From: Bacteroidota bacterium
GTDB taxonomy: Bacteria > Bacteroidota > Bacteroidia > Flavobacteriales > Flavobacteriaceae
NCBI GenBank assembly: GCA_023390775.1
Contig: JAEWCF010000062.1
Location: forward strand, 44,881 to 108,880
Direction: 5' to 3'
DNA: 64,000 bases
A program made the translations under genes and the position numbers. The notes beneath the pieces were generated by a model. That model was not told where the DNA came from and searched no databases. It saw only the letters and a list, made by a program, of their open reading frames with translations. Numbering within the stretch: position 1 is the first letter of the stretch; the number at the start of each line of letters is the position of its first letter. Positions 42,299-51,043 of the stretch are shown here, piece after piece.

Positions 42299-44170
42299 AT
42301 GAATGGAAAAATTTCTATTGGATGCAAACCTCAAAGGTTTTCAAAACCTTTGAGGTTTATAGTTATAATTATAGTACTACTAACCGCCCCCCTCTTCGCC
42401 CAACCCCGCACCGAACCCCCTTTCTGGTACGCCGGCATGAAAAACCCCGAACTCCAGATCATGTTCCACGGCAAGGACATCGGCAAGAGCGAGATCACGG
42501 CTACGGGCGCGACCATAACCGGGATCGTCAAAACCGAAAACCCCAACTATGCCTTTGTCACCATCAACACCGCAGGGCTAAAACCGGGCAAGATTGCTTT
42601 CAGCTTCAAATCGGGAAAAAAAGTAAGCAAAATAGACTACGAACTCCGGGAGCGACGCGCCAATTCTGCAAGCCGCGAGAGTTTCGATTCATCCGATGTC
42701 ATCTACCTCGTGATGCCGGACCGCTTCGCCAACGGAAATCCCACAAACGACAATATGCCCGGCATGCTGGACCAGGCAAACCGTTCGGCCATCGACGGTC
42801 GGCACGGCGGCGACATCTCGGGCATCGTCAAAAACCTCGACTACATCAAGGAACTCGGCGCGACCGCCATCTGGAGCACGCCCCTTTGCGAAGACAACGA
42901 CCCGCGTGGGAGCTACCACGGCTACGGCCAATCGGATGTGTACAAGATCGATCCGCGTTACGGAACCAATGAAGACTACGTCGCGCTTTCGGCCGAAATG
43001 CACAAACGCGGGCTAAAACTCATCATGGATTACGTCACCAACCACTGGGGAAAGCACTGGACATTTGACGATCTGCCCACCTACGACTGGCTCCATAACT
43101 TCCCGGGATATGCGCAAACCAACTACCGCATGACCACGCAAATGGACCCCAATGCCTCGCAAATCGACGCCAAAATGTGCATGGACGGCTGGTTCGTAAA
43201 ATCAATGCCCGACCTCAACCAGCGCAATCCACTTATGCTCAACTACCTCATTCAGAATGCGATCTGGTGGATCGAATACGCCGATCTGGACGGCTTCCGC
43301 GTCGACACGTATTCGTATAACGACAAGGAAGGCATTGCCAAATGGACCAAGGCCATCACCGATGAATACCCCAATTTCAATATCGCGGGCGAAGTCTGGA
43401 TGCACGACCAGGCGCAGATGGCCTACTGGCAAAAGGATTCCAAGATCGGGGCGCTGCAGAGCTACAATTCACATCTGCCCACGGTCATGGACTTCACGCT
43501 CCACAACGCGATCATGCAGGCTTTTACCGAAACAAAATCCGAGTGGGACAAAGGCATGATCCGCATTTATGAGAATTTCGTCAACGACTTCCTCTATCCG
43601 GACATCAACAACATCCTGGTCTTCTTCGATAACCACGACACCCAGCGCATCAACCAGCACTATCCGGACATCCGCGACTACAAACTGGCCCTGGCGCTGA
43701 TTTCCACCATTCGCGGCATCCCGCAAATTTATTACGGTTCCGAGATCGGTATGAAGGGCGACAAGGGCAAGGGCGACGGCGACATCAGGCGCGACTTTCC
43801 CGGAGGCTGGCCCGGCGATCCCGTCAATGCGTTCACCGCATCCGGACGCACCGATGCCCAAAACGAATATTTCAACTTCACCAAAACCCTGCTTAACTGG
43901 CGCAAGACCAATCCCGCCATCCACAGTGGCAAAACAACTCAATACATCCCCGAGAACAATGTATACGTCTATTTCCGCGAACTGGACGGCAAAACGGTGA
44001 TGGTCGCGCTCAACAACAGCCTGGAAACCCAGGCCCTCAAACTCGAACGCTTTCGCGAAAACCTCAAGTCCGCCGCGACGGGCCGCGAGATAATCACGCA
44101 AAAAATCGTAGATTTGGGCAACAGCCTGGAAATTGCCTCCAAGACGCCGATGATCATCGAGTTGGATTAA
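42299..44170 (+). CDS. GH13 cyclomaltodextrinase/neopullulanase-type amylase (SusA-like)
   Basis: Hydrolyses maltodextrins, probably in the periplasm. It has 623 residues: a signal sequence (hydrophobic run about residues 22-31, cleavage after PLFAQ about 35), an N-terminal cyclomaltodextrinase beta domain, a GH13 barrel and a C-terminal sheet. Catalytic residues are Asp336 (FRVD), Glu365 (GEVW) and Asp447 (DNHD). The ATG at 42299 lies upstream of a 33-bp palindrome that is translated as residues about 10-20, supplying basic residues of the signal peptide. No other in-frame ATG lies before the hydrophobic core. Confidence 0.92.
   Translation: MNGKISIGCKPQRFSKPLRFIVIIIVLLTAPLFAQPRTEPPFWYAGMKNPELQIMFHGKDIGKSEITATGATITGIVKTENPNYAFVTINTAGLKPGKIAFSFKSGKKVSKIDYELRERRANSASRESFDSSDVIYLVMPDRFANGNPTNDNMPGMLDQANRSAIDGRHGGDISGIVKNLDYIKELGATAIWSTPLCEDNDPRGSYHGYGQSDVYKIDPRYGTNEDYVALSAEMHKRGLKLIMDYVTNHWGKHWTFDDLPTYDWLHNFPGYAQTNYRMTTQMDPNASQIDAKMCMDGWFVKSMPDLNQRNPLMLNYLIQNAIWWIEYADLDGFRVDTYSYNDKEGIAKWTKAITDEYPNFNIAGEVWMHDQAQMAYWQKDSKIGALQSYNSHLPTVMDFTLHNAIMQAFTETKSEWDKGMIRIYENFVNDFLYPDINNILVFFDNHDTQRINQHYPDIRDYKLALALISTIRGIPQIYYGSEIGMKGDKGKGDGDIRRDFPGGWPGDPVNAFTASGRTDAQNEYFNFTKTLLNWRKTNPAIHSGKTTQYIPENNVYVYFRELDGKTVMVALNNSLETQALKLERFRENLKSAATGREIITQKIVDLGNSLEIASKTPMIIELD
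42326..42358. repeat. 33-bp palindrome, right copy
   Basis: Same arms as the copy at 41899 with central C (42342). It lies inside the 5' end of the GH13 reading frame. Confidence 0.95.
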
Positions 44171-44175
44171 TTTTT

Positions 44176-44271
44176 GGAGCTGTTTCCCGCTGTCCGCTGC
44201 AATCTTTGAGACCTCGCAGGTGTTTAAGACCTGCGAGGTCTTCCAAAGGATTTCCGCTTCCATCGGGGCTA
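44176..44271 (+). repeat. Hairpin-type intergenic repeat, copy B
   Basis: Same family as the copies at 15518, 27394 and 54761. GGAGCTG starts 5 bases after the GH13 stop. The left flank has CGCTGTCCGCT and ATCTTTG, the right flank CAAAGGATTTCCGCT and ATCGGGGCTA. CTTTG (44204-44208) pairs with CAAAG (44244-44248), and between them sits a larger palindrome with arms at 44209-44221 and 44229-44241. Confidence 0.72.
44209..44241. repeat. REP-like palindrome inside copy B
   Basis: AGACCTCGCAGGT and its exact complement flank the seven bases GTTTAAG. It has the same 33-bp span and ACCT..AGGT arrangement as the two palindromes at 41899 and 42326. Confidence 0.85.
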
Positions 44272-44281
44272 AACCTCACGC

Positions 44282-46606
44282 ATGAAAAAACTTCTGTTCC
44301 TGTTGCTTTTGGCCACCGCCGCGATGTCGGCGCAAAATGCCGCGCGCCAATACCTCGGCCATACAAGATCTGCCCACGGCGCCGAAGTCCGCGTCTCCGA
44401 TGGTACTTACCGCATCCGGTTTTACAACCCCAACATCGCCGAAACCACATTCATTCCCAAAGGAGAATCCGCCGTCCAGGATTCGCATGCGGTCATTGCG
44501 CCCCCGCAGATTCTGTCGATCGGTCAGGAGGAAACGCAACAAAAACTCGAATTCGTCACCTCGGGCATTACCGTACAGATTGAAAAATCACCTTGCAGGA
44601 TCAGTTATTTTTTCGGCAGTAAGCTCCTTCTTTCCGAAAAAGATGGTTTTATCCAAAAAGATTCAACAAGGGCTGTCAATTTTAACCTGACACCGGACGA
44701 AGCGCTTTACGGCGGCGGCGCCCGCGTGCTCGGCATGGACCGCCGCGGCAACAGGCTAAAACTGTACAACCGCGCGCATTACGGTTACGAGACCCGCTCC
44801 GAACTCATGAATTTCACAATGCCGCTTGTCCTGTCGTCCAAAATCTACGCGGTACACTTTGACAATCCGGCAATCGGGTTTCTTGATCTTGACAGCCAAA
44901 AAAACAACACGCTCGAATACGAGGTCATCTCCGGCCGGATGACCTATCAGGTGATCGCACACGAAAATTGGGAACGCCTGATTGAAAACTATACGCATCT
45001 CACCGGACGGCAGCCGATGCCTCCACGTTGGGCACTGGGGAATTTCGCAAGCCGGTTCGGTTACCATTCGCAAAAAGAAGCCGAGGCAACGATCGCGAAA
45101 TTCAAACAGGAGAAGATCCCCGTCGACGCCATAATTCTTGATCTGTACTGGTTCGGCAAGGACATAAAGGGAACTTTGGGCAACCTTCGCCCCTACCGCG
45201 ACAGCTTCCCGGATTTCGAAGGCATGATCGCGCGCTTCAAACAGCAGGGCATCCGCACCATCCCCATCACCGAGCCCTTTATCCTCACCACTTCCTCCCG
45301 TTGGGACGAGGCGGTCAAAAATGACATCCTCGCCAAGGACTCGCTAGGAAAGCCTTTCGTATACGACTTTTACTTCGGGAATACGGGGCTCATCGACCTG
45401 TTCAAACCCTCTGCGCGCGAATGGTTTTGGAACATCTACAAAAACCTGGGCAAAATGGGCGTAGAAGGCGTCTGGGGCGATCTCGGCGAACCCGAGGTCC
45501 ATCCTGCGAAACTTCGTCACGCCACCGGCACCGCCGACGAGCTCCACAATATTTACGGCCATGAGTGGGCCAAACTCGTTTTTGAGGGTTACAAACGCGA
45601 TTTTCCCGGCATCCGGCCGTTTATCCTGATGCGTTCGGGATATTCGGGGTCGCAGCGATACGGCATGATTCCGTGGTCCGGGGATGTGAACCGAACCTGG
45701 GGCGGCCTCTCCGGCCAAACCGAGATCGCCCTGCAAATGGGCATGCAGGGAATGGGCTACATGCATTCGGACCTGGGCGGGTTTGCAGGCGAAAACCTCG
45801 ATGACGAACTCTACGTCCGCTGGTTGCAATACGGGGTATTCCAGCCCATCTTCAGGCCTCACGCACAGGAGGAAGTCCCATCGGAACCCGTTTATCGGTC
45901 GGCCAAAGCCATGCAACTCGCCAAAAAAGCGATCGAGCTCCGTTATGAGTTGATGCCATACAACTACACACTTGCCTTCCAAAACAATCAATCGGGAACC
46001 CCGCTCATGCGGCCCGTGCTGTTTGAGGAACCGCAAAACCCGAAAGCGCATCGCATTTCCGATCAGTATTTGTGGGGCGACGCATTCCTTGTGGCCCCCG
46101 TTTTTGCAGCCGGCCAAAAAACACGCGAGGTCTATTTCCCTAGGACGTCGAACTGGTTTGAACTTGGCCGCAAAAAATACAATGCGGGCGCGACGCATAC
46201 CATTCCGCTGGTGGAAGATGAAATCCCGGTGTTTGTACGGGGAGGCGCGTTTATCCCCGTTCTGCCCAAAGCCATACAAAATGAGTTGCAGTACCCTAAG
46301 GACAATTTGACCATCCGCTACATCCACGACGATGCGGTGAAAAAAAGTTCCGGCATCTTCTACGACGACGACGGCCTCACCCCTCAGGCATTTGAAAAGG
46401 GTCAATACGAGATTTTGCGCTTCACCTCCCGCATCAACGGCCGAAGCCTGCACATCGAAGTCACCTCGGAGGCCGGTGCCAATTGGGATCCCGTCGAGCG
46501 CGAATTGCTATTTGAAGTATACGACCTCATGCGCAAGGCCACCTATCCGGTGAAGCTCAAGAGCGGAAAATCAAAAAAAATAACTTTAAACCTGGACCGA
46601 AAATGA
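44282..46606 (+). CDS. GH31 alpha-glucosidase
   Basis: Exo-acting alpha-glucosidase of 774 residues with a signal peptide (cleavage after AMSAQ, about residue 18). An N-terminal beta-sandwich (DUF4968/galactose-mutarotase-like) comes first, then the barrel with nucleophile Asp400 in GVWGDLGEPE and acid/base Asp468 in WSGDVNRTWGG. A DUF5110-like C-terminal sheet follows. It releases glucose from maltodextrin ends in the periplasm. It takes the place that GH97 SusB has in Bacteroides sus loci. Its stop overlaps the next GH13 gene by 4 bp. Confidence 0.93.
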   Translation: MKKLLFLLLLATAAMSAQNAARQYLGHTRSAHGAEVRVSDGTYRIRFYNPNIAETTFIPKGESAVQDSHAVIAPPQILSIGQEETQQKLEFVTSGITVQIEKSPCRISYFFGSKLLLSEKDGFIQKDSTRAVNFNLTPDEALYGGGARVLGMDRRGNRLKLYNRAHYGYETRSELMNFTMPLVLSSKIYAVHFDNPAIGFLDLDSQKNNTLEYEVISGRMTYQVIAHENWERLIENYTHLTGRQPMPPRWALGNFASRFGYHSQKEAEATIAKFKQEKIPVDAIILDLYWFGKDIKGTLGNLRPYRDSFPDFEGMIARFKQQGIRTIPITEPFILTTSSRWDEAVKNDILAKDSLGKPFVYDFYFGNTGLIDLFKPSAREWFWNIYKNLGKMGVEGVWGDLGEPEVHPAKLRHATGTADELHNIYGHEWAKLVFEGYKRDFPGIRPFILMRSGYSGSQRYGMIPWSGDVNRTWGGLSGQTEIALQMGMQGMGYMHSDLGGFAGENLDDELYVRWLQYGVFQPIFRPHAQEEVPSEPVYRSAKAMQLAKKAIELRYELMPYNYTLAFQNNQSGTPLMRPVLFEEPQNPKAHRISDQYLWGDAFLVAPVFAAGQKTREVYFPRTSNWFELGRKKYNAGATHTIPLVEDEIPVFVRGGAFIPVLPKAIQNELQYPKDNLTIRYIHDDAVKKSSGIFYDDDGLTPQAFEKGQYEILRFTSRINGRSLHIEVTSEAGANWDPVERELLFEVYDLMRKATYPVKLKSGKSKKITLNLDRK

Positions 46607-48240
46607 GACTGGGAATCCTGACATTGCTCGCGGTTACCTTAACCGCATCGTGCGCCGCACAACCAACTAAGCAAAAACCGCCTTTTGTCTGGGAAGGCGC
46701 CAACCTCTATTTCCTGCTCGTGGACCGCTTCCACAACGGCGATCCTTCAAACGACCTGAATTTCGGACGTACACGCGAAGCCGCGCCCATGCGAGGTTTT
46801 AAAGGCGGTGACATCCGCGGTATCATCAAGAAGATAGACGAGGGCTATTTCGATGCGCTCGGGATCAACGCGATCTGGCTCACGCCGATTGTCGAGCAGA
46901 TCCACGACGGTGTTGATGAGGGAACCGGGCTTTCCTACGGCTTCCACGGATACTGGACAAAGGATTGGACGCGCCTCGACCCCAATTTCGGGACGGAAAA
47001 AGACCTCGCCGAAATGGTCGAGAAAGCCCACGCCAAGGGTATCCGCATCGTCCTGGACGGCGTCATCAACCACACCGGCCCGGTCACCGAAAAAGACGAA
47101 GTATGGCCTTCGGATTGGGTGCGGACCGAACCGCAGTGCGATTATAAGACCTATTCGGGCAACATTACCTGCACGCTGGTCCGGAACCTGCCCGACGTCA
47201 AGACCGAAAGCGACCGCGAGGTCCAGGTGCCGCCGCATTTGGTGCGCAAATGGAAACAGGAGGGCCGGTACGAGAAGGAAATGCGCGAGCTTGACGCCTT
47301 TTTCGAGCGGACCAAATACCCGCGTGCCCCGCGCTACTACATCATCAAGTGGCTCACCGATTACATCACCGATTACGGCATCGACGGGTACCGCGCCGAC
47401 ACGGTCAAACACACCGAGGAAGGTGTCTGGGCCGATTTCAAGGCACAGTGCGACTACGCTTTCAAACAATGGAAAAAAGCGAATCCCGCCAGGGTACTTG
47501 ACGACAATCCGTTTTACCTGATTGCCGAAGTGTATAACTACGGCATCGGCGGCGGCCAGGAATTTGACTTTGGCGACAAAAAAGTAAATTATTTCAAGAA
47601 TGGCTTTAACAGCCTGATCAATTTCGAGTTCAAGTGGAATGCGAAAGACCCGTATGAAGCGATTTTCTCCCGATATTCGACCCTGCTCAACAGCGAGCTC
47701 GAAGGCTACGGCGTCCTCAACTACATCTCCAGCCACGACGACGGCCAGCCCTTTGACGGCAACCGCGAAAAGACCTACGAATCGGCGACGAAGCTCTTGC
47801 TTGCGCCGGGAACGGCGCAGGTTTATTACGGTGACGAGACAGGGCGGAAGCTCTCGGTCGAGGGTGCACAGGGCGATGCAAACCTGCGTTCGCCGATGGA
47901 TTGGCAAACGGTCGATTCGCCCGAGACCAAAAAACTCCTGGAGCACTGGCAGAAACTGGGGCAATTCAGGAAAAACCATCCGGCCGTTGGCGCGGGCATC
48001 CACCACCAGTTGTCCGCGAGGCCTTATGTCTTTAGCCGCGCGATGAAACGCGGCAAATTCCTGGACCGCGTGGTTGTGGGCCTGGACTTGCCGGCGGGTC
48101 GCAAGGAGATTAATGTTTCGAAGATTTTCAAGGACGGAAAGCAATTATACGACGCCTATTCGGGACAAACGGTGACCGTTTCAGGCGGAAAGGCAATAGT
48201 CGAATCGCCGTTTGGCATCGTGCTGCTCGAGGAAAAATAA
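46603..48240 (+). CDS. GH13 alpha-amylase lipoprotein
   Basis: A 545-residue amylase with a lipobox Cys17 (LTASC), so membrane anchored and possibly surface exposed like SusG. Catalytic residues are Asp266 in YRADTVKH, Glu309 in IAEVYNY and Asp379 in SSHDDG. The insertion with EVWPSDWVRTEPQCDY and the HLVRKWKQEGRYE stretch recall MalS-type periplasmic amylases. It overlaps the GH31 gene by 4 bp and shares a base with the following phosphodiesterase gene, so it ends a tightly packed run. Confidence 0.93.
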   Translation: MRLGILTLLAVTLTASCAAQPTKQKPPFVWEGANLYFLLVDRFHNGDPSNDLNFGRTREAAPMRGFKGGDIRGIIKKIDEGYFDALGINAIWLTPIVEQIHDGVDEGTGLSYGFHGYWTKDWTRLDPNFGTEKDLAEMVEKAHAKGIRIVLDGVINHTGPVTEKDEVWPSDWVRTEPQCDYKTYSGNITCTLVRNLPDVKTESDREVQVPPHLVRKWKQEGRYEKEMRELDAFFERTKYPRAPRYYIIKWLTDYITDYGIDGYRADTVKHTEEGVWADFKAQCDYAFKQWKKANPARVLDDNPFYLIAEVYNYGIGGGQEFDFGDKKVNYFKNGFNSLINFEFKWNAKDPYEAIFSRYSTLLNSELEGYGVLNYISSHDDGQPFDGNREKTYESATKLLLAPGTAQVYYGDETGRKLSVEGAQGDANLRSPMDWQTVDSPETKKLLEHWQKLGQFRKNHPAVGAGIHHQLSARPYVFSRAMKRGKFLDRVVVGLDLPAGRKEINVSKIFKDGKQLYDAYSGQTVTVSGGKAIVESPFGIVLLEEK

Positions 48241-48908
48241 TGAAGCCGGTCTCCATCGCACACCGCGGCGCATCGGGGCACGAACCCGAGAATACGATGG
48301 CCGCTTTTGAAAAGGCCCTTGCCCTGGGTTGCGGCGGGATTGAACTCGACGTCATGCTCACCTCCGACGGCGTCCCGGTGGTCTTCCACGATGAATCCAC
48401 CGATCGGCTCACAGGGCATCGCGGCCTGGTATCCGATATGAAAATTTCGGAACTGCGCGGGCTCAAAATCGCGGGAAAACATCGGATTCCCTTGTTGGAA
48501 GAAGTTTTGGAACTCGTTTCCGGCCGCTGTCTTTTAAATGTTGAGATCAAGGCTGCCGCCGCGGCTCCGGTTGTCGCCAAAATGATACCGAAGCATTTGG
48601 AAACTGATGCGTGCATCGTCTCATCGTTTGACTGGAACGTGCTGAAATTCCTTTCCGAAGACCATCCGTATCTTCAGCTTGGCGTGCTCACCATGACCGA
48701 TTTGCCGTTGGCCATCGACTTTGCAAAATTTATCGGTTCGAAGGCGATCCATCCGCATTTCCACTTGCTTTCGCAACAGAACACAAAATCAATGCAGGCA
48801 GACGGGTTTCTGGTGAATTGCTGGACGGTAAACGATCAAACGGACATCGGGACAATGAAAAATTTTGGCGTGGACGGCATCATCACCGATTATCCCGAGC
48901 GAGTATGA
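48240..48908 (+). CDS. Glycerophosphodiester phosphodiesterase
   Basis: Cytosolic GDPD enzyme that splits glycerophosphodiesters into glycerol 3-phosphate and an alcohol. It has 222 residues without a signal peptide. The IAHRGASGHEPENTMAAF motif (about residues 6-23), IELDVMLTSDGVPVVFHD (about 38-55) and the C-terminal VNCWTVND motif carry the metal-binding and catalytic residues. It starts on the last base of the GH13 stop codon. The physical link to the starch genes may be incidental. Confidence 0.93.
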   Translation: MKPVSIAHRGASGHEPENTMAAFEKALALGCGGIELDVMLTSDGVPVVFHDESTDRLTGHRGLVSDMKISELRGLKIAGKHRIPLLEEVLELVSGRCLLNVEIKAAAAAPVVAKMIPKHLETDACIVSSFDWNVLKFLSEDHPYLQLGVLTMTDLPLAIDFAKFIGSKAIHPHFHLLSQQNTKSMQADGFLVNCWTVNDQTDIGTMKNFGVDGIITDYPERV

Positions 48909-50119
48909 AGAGTTACGACGTCATCATCGCGGGCGGCGGCGCGGCGGGATTTTTCGCTGCCATCAACATCGCCGAAAGTGCGCCCAATCTTAAAATCGCA
49001 ATCCTGGAACGCGGCAAGGAAGTGCTCTCAAAAGTCCGTGTTTCGGGCGGTGGAAGGTGCAATGTTACCCATGCTTGTTTTGTCCCGAACGACCTGGTAA
49101 AATTCTACCCACGCGGCGAAAAGGAACTGCGCGGGCCTTTCCACGCCTTCGCATCGGGCGACACGATCGAGTGGTTCGAGAGCCGCGGCGTCCCGCTCAA
49201 GATCGAGGACGACGGCAGGATGTTTCCCGTATCCGATTCATCGCAAACCATCATTGACTGCTTCATGCAACAGGTGAAAAAACACAGGATCGAGGTGTTG
49301 ACCGGCCAGAGCATTCAATCCATTTTCCAAAGTGATAATGGGTGGAAGATCGACACCCCGAACGACAATTTCAAATGTGAAAAACTCGTCATGGCTACGG
49401 GAAGCAACACCAAGATCTGGGAGATGCTGCGCGGATTGGGCCATTCCATCATTGAACCCGTTCCGTCGCTCTTTACCTTCAACATCAAGGATGCGCGGAT
49501 AAAGGAATTGCCTGGAATCGCATCGGCTGCGCACGTTCGCGTCGACGGCACCAAACTCGAGGCATCGGGACCGCTTCTCATCACGCACTGGGGCATGAGC
49601 GGCCCGGCGATATTGAAGCTATCGGCGTGGGGCGCGCGCATTCTGGCGGACAAAAATTACCAGTTTACGATCACGGTGAATTGGTTACCCGATTACGATT
49701 TGGACGGCATCGGCACGGAACTGCGCGAACTCAAATCGGAACACTCAAAAAAAGTGGCTGCCAAAACGCCGATGTTCGGGCTTCCCAGGAGGTTATGGGA
49801 AAGCATGGTCGCGGCATCGGGCATCGGGACAGAAACTCGTTGGGCCGATCTTTCGAAAATTCAATTAGCGGAACTGCAAAAGCAACTAGGCGCGGCCAAA
49901 TTTTCGGTCAACGGGAAAAGCACCTTCAAGGAGGAATTCGTCACGGCGGGCGGCATCGATCTTCGCGAGGTCAATTTCAAGACCATGGAAAGCAAGCTCC
50001 TGCCAAACCTTTACTTTGCGGGCGAGATCCTCGATATCGACGCGATCACCGGCGGCTTCAATTTCCAGAATGCGTGGACGGGGGGATTTTTGGCGGCGAG
50101 GGCGGTCGCAGGTCTTTAA
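48905..50119 (+). CDS. HI0933/BaiN-family flavoprotein
   Basis: NAD(P)/FAD-dependent oxidoreductase of 404 residues. The dinucleotide motif GGGAAGFFAA is at about residues 9-18, then SGGGRCNVTH (about 44-53), the TGGxxxx-like LVMATGSNTKIW, and the C-terminal AGEILDIDAITGGFNFQNAWTGG region (two adjoining blocks) typical of this family. Members are annotated as 3-dehydro-bile-acid reductases or uncharacterised oxidoreductases; the reaction here is unknown. The start is placed at 48905, overlapping the GDPD stop by 4 bp. Confidence 0.9.
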   Translation: MKSYDVIIAGGGAAGFFAAINIAESAPNLKIAILERGKEVLSKVRVSGGGRCNVTHACFVPNDLVKFYPRGEKELRGPFHAFASGDTIEWFESRGVPLKIEDDGRMFPVSDSSQTIIDCFMQQVKKHRIEVLTGQSIQSIFQSDNGWKIDTPNDNFKCEKLVMATGSNTKIWEMLRGLGHSIIEPVPSLFTFNIKDARIKELPGIASAAHVRVDGTKLEASGPLLITHWGMSGPAILKLSAWGARILADKNYQFTITVNWLPDYDLDGIGTELRELKSEHSKKVAAKTPMFGLPRRLWESMVAASGIGTETRWADLSKIQLAELQKQLGAAKFSVNGKSTFKEEFVTAGGIDLREVNFKTMESKLLPNLYFAGEILDIDAITGGFNFQNAWTGGFLAARAVAGL

Positions 50120-50149
50120 TTTTCCTACATTTACGCAAAACCGCTATTA

Positions 50150-51043
50150 ATGAGACACTTGCTGCTTCTTTTTTTATCGCTGCAATGCATCGCGCAATGC
50201 GACCCCATCGATCAGTGCCTGTACACGTTTGAATTGAATGATTCTGCCGCCGACGGTTGGGACGGCAACACATTCGAGATTTGGCAGGACGGCCTTGTGG
50301 TCACTTTGGGTCCGCAGCTGCAACCGGGAATGGCTTCGGTTTCGGTGCCGGTGGCGCTTTGCATGGGCGAGCCGTATTACATCGTCCGCAGTAATCAGTC
50401 ATCGACGCATGAACAGATCTCGCTTTCGCTTGAAAACGGTTTAGGCGTGACGGTATATCAGTATCCGCTGATGCAGGTCGATCACGAGCCGCAGTATTTT
50501 GGGACGGCCGTTTGTACCGCCGACGACTGCCAGCCGCCCGTTGATCTGCAGGTCTTTACACACGGCGGAGGCCCCAAACTCCATTGGACCGTAGGCGGCG
50601 ATTCGCCGTGGGAAGTGATCGTGTTGCCGCAGGGAAGCGCAGCTCCGGGAGACGATGCTGTTGGAATGATATCAAATTGCCCCTTCGATCTTGCCGATTA
50701 CCAGGACCAGCCCTATGACATCTACGTCCGCACGCTTTGTACCTGGGGCGGAACCAGCGCCTGGGAATCACTGCCGGGTTATAACACGATTTTGGGCATC
50801 GGTACGACCCAACCAGTTGATTTTACGATTTACCCTGTGCCGGCCGATGACCTGCTGACGATTGCCTCGACCGATGGAATCTGGCATGGAACCATCACCG
50901 ATGCAACGGGCCGCAAAGTCCTGAATATTTCGGGCGATGGCGATGTGACGGTGAATGTTTCAAACCTGAAAATGGGAATTTATTTCCTGACGGCGCGGTC
51001 TGCATCGGGCGAAGTTTCGACCAAAAAATTTATCGTCCGCTAA
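50150..51043 (+). CDS. T9SS-sorted secreted protein with GDGW-like motif
   Basis: A 297-residue exported protein. It has a signal peptide (cleavage after CIAQ, about residue 16) and an N-terminal segment with CLYTFELNDSAADGWDGNTF, a motif frequent in flavobacterial secreted proteins. A middle domain with fibronectin-like features follows (about 125-215, APGDDAV... RTLCTWGGTSAW), and a type A T9SS sorting domain (VDFTIYPVPADD to the KKFIVR end). No enzyme motif is visible. It ends convergently with tspO, overlapping by 4 bp. Confidence 0.82.
   Translation: MRHLLLLFLSLQCIAQCDPIDQCLYTFELNDSAADGWDGNTFEIWQDGLVVTLGPQLQPGMASVSVPVALCMGEPYYIVRSNQSSTHEQISLSLENGLGVTVYQYPLMQVDHEPQYFGTAVCTADDCQPPVDLQVFTHGGGPKLHWTVGGDSPWEVIVLPQGSAAPGDDAVGMISNCPFDLADYQDQPYDIYVRTLCTWGGTSAWESLPGYNTILGIGTTQPVDFTIYPVPADDLLTIASTDGIWHGTITDATGRKVLNISGDGDVTVNVSNLKMGIYFLTARSASGEVSTKKFIVR

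Larger units (their letters stand above)
41899..42358. mobile_element. 460-bp palindrome-bounded unit (REP/RAYT-like)
   Basis: Two identical palindromes in opposite orientation (41899-41931, 42326-42358) bound the transposase-like gene and 40 bp of 3' DNA. It sits between GH65 and GH13 genes that belong to one pathway, with its right end inside the 5' end of the GH13 reading frame. No target duplication is obvious. Mobility today is unlikely without a helper because the encoded protein lacks catalytic motifs. Confidence 0.6.

Noticed and set aside
46747..48144. 465-codon open frame antisense to the GH13 lipoprotein
   Set aside because: Shadow frame; the sense strand has intact catalytic motifs.
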